A stretch of 64,000 nucleotides of DNA from Arthrobacter beigongshangensis (GTDB taxonomy: Bacteria > Bacillota > Bacilli > Bacillales_A > Planococcaceae). The stretch covers positions 1 to 64,000 of the forward strand of contig NZ_JADHDX010000012.1 in NCBI RefSeq assembly GCF_016820585.1, read 5' to 3'. Below the pieces are notes generated by a model. The model had not been told where the DNA came from. It saw only the letters and a list, made by a program, of their open reading frames with translations, and ran no database searches. A program made the position numbers and the translations under genes. Positions 62,250-64,000 of this stretch are shown piece by piece (position 1 is the stretch's first letter; each line of letters starts with the position of its first letter).

Positions 62250-62335
62250 GACTCCATTACGCGTCGGCGTAACGGGGTCCGCAGATTCTGTTGTGCTTGC
62301 ACAATTAACTCCCTGTTGGCTTAACTTGAATGAAA
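62250..62335 (-). repeat. three-hairpin dispersed repeat, copy G (degenerate)
   Basis: On the minus strand the pieces GGGAGTTAATTGTGCAAGCA, CACAACAGAATCTGCGGACC and GTTACGCCGACGCGTAATGG align with hairpins 2 and 3 of the family; hairpin 1 survives only as TTCAAGTTAAGCC. The inner stem TTGTGC/GCACAA is intact. Confidence 0.65.
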
Positions 62336-62412
62336 CCTTTTCGGATACCAGTCGTATATATAGATAACAAAACGGAGCAATCCGTATTACGAAACTACTA
62401 GGAGGCGCAACG

Positions 62413-63606
62413 ATGCAAAATGAACGACAACGAATTTTAGCAATGCTAGAAAACGGAACGATCACAACAGACGAGGCACTAACACTTCTAGAAACACTGG
62501 GACAATCCAAGGATGCAGCAAAGTCAGGTGAGGCGGAGGAAGTGACTTTAGCGAAAAAAGAATCTGTCAAACAAGAACAACAAACAAATCAACAGCAATC
62601 GACAAAGCAGGAATTTGAGTTTGAACAAAAGGAAGAAGAAGGACCTTCTATGGACGAATTTCTAGATGATTTACGCAAGGATTTTTCCAATGTAGGTGAG
62701 CGCTTCATGCAGTTTATGCAAACGGCTGTTCAAAAAGTGAAATCCTTCGACTTTGATTCACCTTTTGGCACCGCAATCACATTCAATCATGCACAGACGA
62801 AATCAGCCAGCGATGTGGATGAAGTGATTATTGATATTGATAACGGTAAAGTGACGATTCACCATGATGAAGTGGATGAAATTCGCGCAGAATTTACAGT
62901 GAAAACGTATACGGGAGACTCGGAAGAAAAGGCGAAGGCCGATTTCCTAGAAAAATTATTGTTCGTCAATGACGAAGGTAAAGTTAGAATTTCAAGTGAC
63001 TTGAAAATGATTCAAGTAAACGTAGAATTATTTGTACCTAAAAAAGAATATGCTAAAATTTCTGCACGTCTATTAAACGGCTCGTTCAAAATGAAAGATG
63101 CAGTGGCAGAAACAGTACGAATTAAAACAGCAAACGGAAAGATTGAAGTTGCTGGGTTGACGTTTAAAGATGGTGAATTTGAAACGGCCAATGGCTCTAT
63201 CACATTAAATAATGTGAAGGGGAACAGCATTGAAGCAGAAACATTGAATGGCCGTGTCTACATCGATGGCGCGGTGAAGGATGTGGAAGCACATTCTTTG
63301 AACGGTCATGTGGTTGTCACAACGACGGATCCGGAAGCGGAGAAAATTGATGCCAAAACGATGAGTGGTTCAGTCGAAATTTATATCCCGAGTGGAGTTG
63401 CCTTATCGGGTGAAATTTCCTCCAATATGGGACGTCTCGATTTACAATTAGATGACATTAACCGTACTGCTGAGCAAGAACAATTACTACAGCGTAGCAT
63501 TCGTTTTAAGAAAGATGTCGAAGGCCATACGAACCCACTTCACATTTTTGGTGAAGCAAAGACCGGTTCTGTTCTCGTTTGTTATAATGCAAAACAAGAA
63601 AAGTAA
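62413..63606 (+). CDS. YvlB/LiaX-like protein with DUF4097 beta-helix domain
   Basis: This 397-residue protein has an N-terminal short helical domain (MQNERQRILAMLENGTITTD, resembling the SHOCT-like start of LiaX and YvlB), a glutamine-rich linker (~50-75) and a C-terminal DUF4097 repeat beta-sheet (residues ~140-390, e.g. IKTANGKIEVAGL, ETLNGRVYIDGAV). In enterococci LiaX modulates envelope-stress signalling by LiaFSR. No signal peptide is visible. AGGAGG lies 8 bases upstream of the ATG. A terminator follows. Confidence 0.82.
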   Translation: MQNERQRILAMLENGTITTDEALTLLETLGQSKDAAKSGEAEEVTLAKKESVKQEQQTNQQQSTKQEFEFEQKEEEGPSMDEFLDDLRKDFSNVGERFMQFMQTAVQKVKSFDFDSPFGTAITFNHAQTKSASDVDEVIIDIDNGKVTIHHDEVDEIRAEFTVKTYTGDSEEKAKADFLEKLLFVNDEGKVRISSDLKMIQVNVELFVPKKEYAKISARLLNGSFKMKDAVAETVRIKTANGKIEVAGLTFKDGEFETANGSITLNNVKGNSIEAETLNGRVYIDGAVKDVEAHSLNGHVVVTTTDPEAEKIDAKTMSGSVEIYIPSGVALSGEISSNMGRLDLQLDDINRTAEQEQLLQRSIRFKKDVEGHTNPLHIFGEAKTGSVLVCYNAKQEK

Positions 63607-63612
63607 GCGTAG

Positions 63613-63662
63613 AAAAAAGACTGCCTTAACCCCATTTACGGGCGTTAAGGCAGTCTTTTTGT
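63613..63662 (+). terminator. Rho-independent terminator
   Basis: AAAAGACTGCCTTAAC and GTTAAGGCAGTCTTTTT form a 15-bp stem. Confidence 0.9.
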
Positions 63663-63668
63663 TTTTCA

Positions 63669-63879
63669 TCAATCACGCCTCGGCGTGATTGCGTCCAGAT
63701 TTTGAATTGAGCTTGAGGCCAACAGGATGTTGGTTACTCAGACGTCGCCGCAGGACGCGGCGGTTTTAGTCTGGGTTCTACTATTCAGCAAGGAGTGGGA
63801 CCCCACTGAATTTGAAGGCATATCTAGCATTCATCCCAACACATATAGAAGTGTGGACTTCTGCTGAATTAAGTTAAAC
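63669..63879 (-). repeat. three-hairpin dispersed repeat, copy H (rearranged, with extra module)
   Basis: On the minus strand: TAACTTAATTCAGCAGAAGTCC..., the module CACTTCTATA...GTTGGGATGAATGC shared with copy B, a G+C-rich hairpin, then CAAGCTCAATTCAAAATCTG and hairpin 3 CAATCACGCC/GGCGTGATTG. The left arm of hairpin 2 and the CCTCCGGCGG junction are missing. It adjoins the 3' end of the amidase gene. Confidence 0.75.
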
Positions 63880-64000
63880 TTTCCCCCGATAAGCCCATGC
63901 TGTCACTGCAAAGGAAATCGCTTTGGCACATTGCTGTCGATAGGCTCTGTTCAGTAATAATGTGGCTTCCTGCCGATTCGTCATGAAGCCGCATTCAACG
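63874..64000 (-). CDS. N-acetylmuramoyl-L-alanine amidase (CwlD-like), C-terminal part, cut by window edge
   Basis: The minus strand from the window end reads VECGFMTNRQEATLLLNRAY, continues AKAISFAVTAWAYRGKV and stops at TAA 63874-63876. VE(A/C)GFMSNxxEaxLL is the last catalytic-glutamate motif of amidase_3 (zinc amidase) domains, such as CwlD, which prepares muramic-delta-lactam in the spore cortex. Only about 42 residues are inside the window, so the rest of the domain structure and the exact paralogue are unknown. Confidence 0.75.
   Translation of the reverse strand, partial: VECGFMTNRQEATLLLNRAYRQQCAKAISFAVTAWAYRGKV

Noticed and set aside
1..64000. tRNA or rRNA genes
   Set aside because: No cloverleaf with TTCGA-type T-loop and CCA-end stem or rRNA signature was noticed on either strand; a tRNAscan run would be decisive.

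Overview
The window is a low-GC Bacillales chromosome segment from an endospore former. It carries a ger germination operon, a YjcZ-type sporulation peptide, Hpr/ScoC, PrsA, and the order hemZ-yhaR, yhaQP, yhaONM, prsA, hpr, yhaH, trpP, hit, ecsAB, which is also known from Bacillus subtilis. The style of the proteins and of the intergenic repeats suggests a Planococcaceae member such as Sporosarcina. That placement is inference; no rRNA or tRNA gene is visible to confirm it.

Region 1 (1-17 kb) is accessory and partly decayed. It holds an internally deleted ISL3-family IS with a perfect 8-bp target duplication, a frameshifted MoxR/RavA-type ATPase, and an intact gerB-gerA-gerC operon. It also holds repeated, broken copies of a small-protein/helix-turn-helix module beside a tyrosine-recombinase fragment. 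A complete haem-stress system follows (hrtB-hrtA-hssR-hssS) with a direct repeat at its promoter. Next come a truncated oxidase-like membrane gene, a TnpB-only IS200/IS605 element sitting scarlessly in an already deleted SRPBCC gene, and an ECF sigma factor with its putative anti-sigma partner.

Region 2 (17-36 kb) is housekeeping and transport: a B3/B4-domain protein, queG, trmL, an NCS2 purine permease, a soluble chemoreceptor, an RluA-type pseudouridine synthase, a thioredoxin-like/DsbB pair, a GNAT-nitrilase fusion, an RsgA-like GTPase, a CorC/HlyC protein, a BmrCD-like heterodimeric ABC exporter preceded by a leader peptide and terminator, and an MFS transporter.

Region 3 (36-57 kb) is the conserved yhe/yha/hpr/trpP/hit/ecs block. 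trpP carries a TRAP-type array of five triplets at exact 5-nt period over its ribosome-binding site. Region 4 (57-64 kb) holds an IDEAL-domain protein, uvrB-uvrA with a likely SOS box, a YvlB/LiaX-like protein, and the C-terminus of a cell-wall amidase cut by the window edge.

Two non-coding families stand out. (a) Two diverged ~560-nt copies at 52.3-52.9 and 56.3-56.9 kb each contain two hairpins whose 8-nt loops are exact reverse complements; one base pair of this loop-loop match has changed in compensated fashion between copies, as have several stems. This looks like a large structured RNA that I cannot assign to a known class. (b) A ~135-bp three-hairpin repeat occurs in eight full, partial or degenerate copies between genes, with compensated substitutions in its stems.
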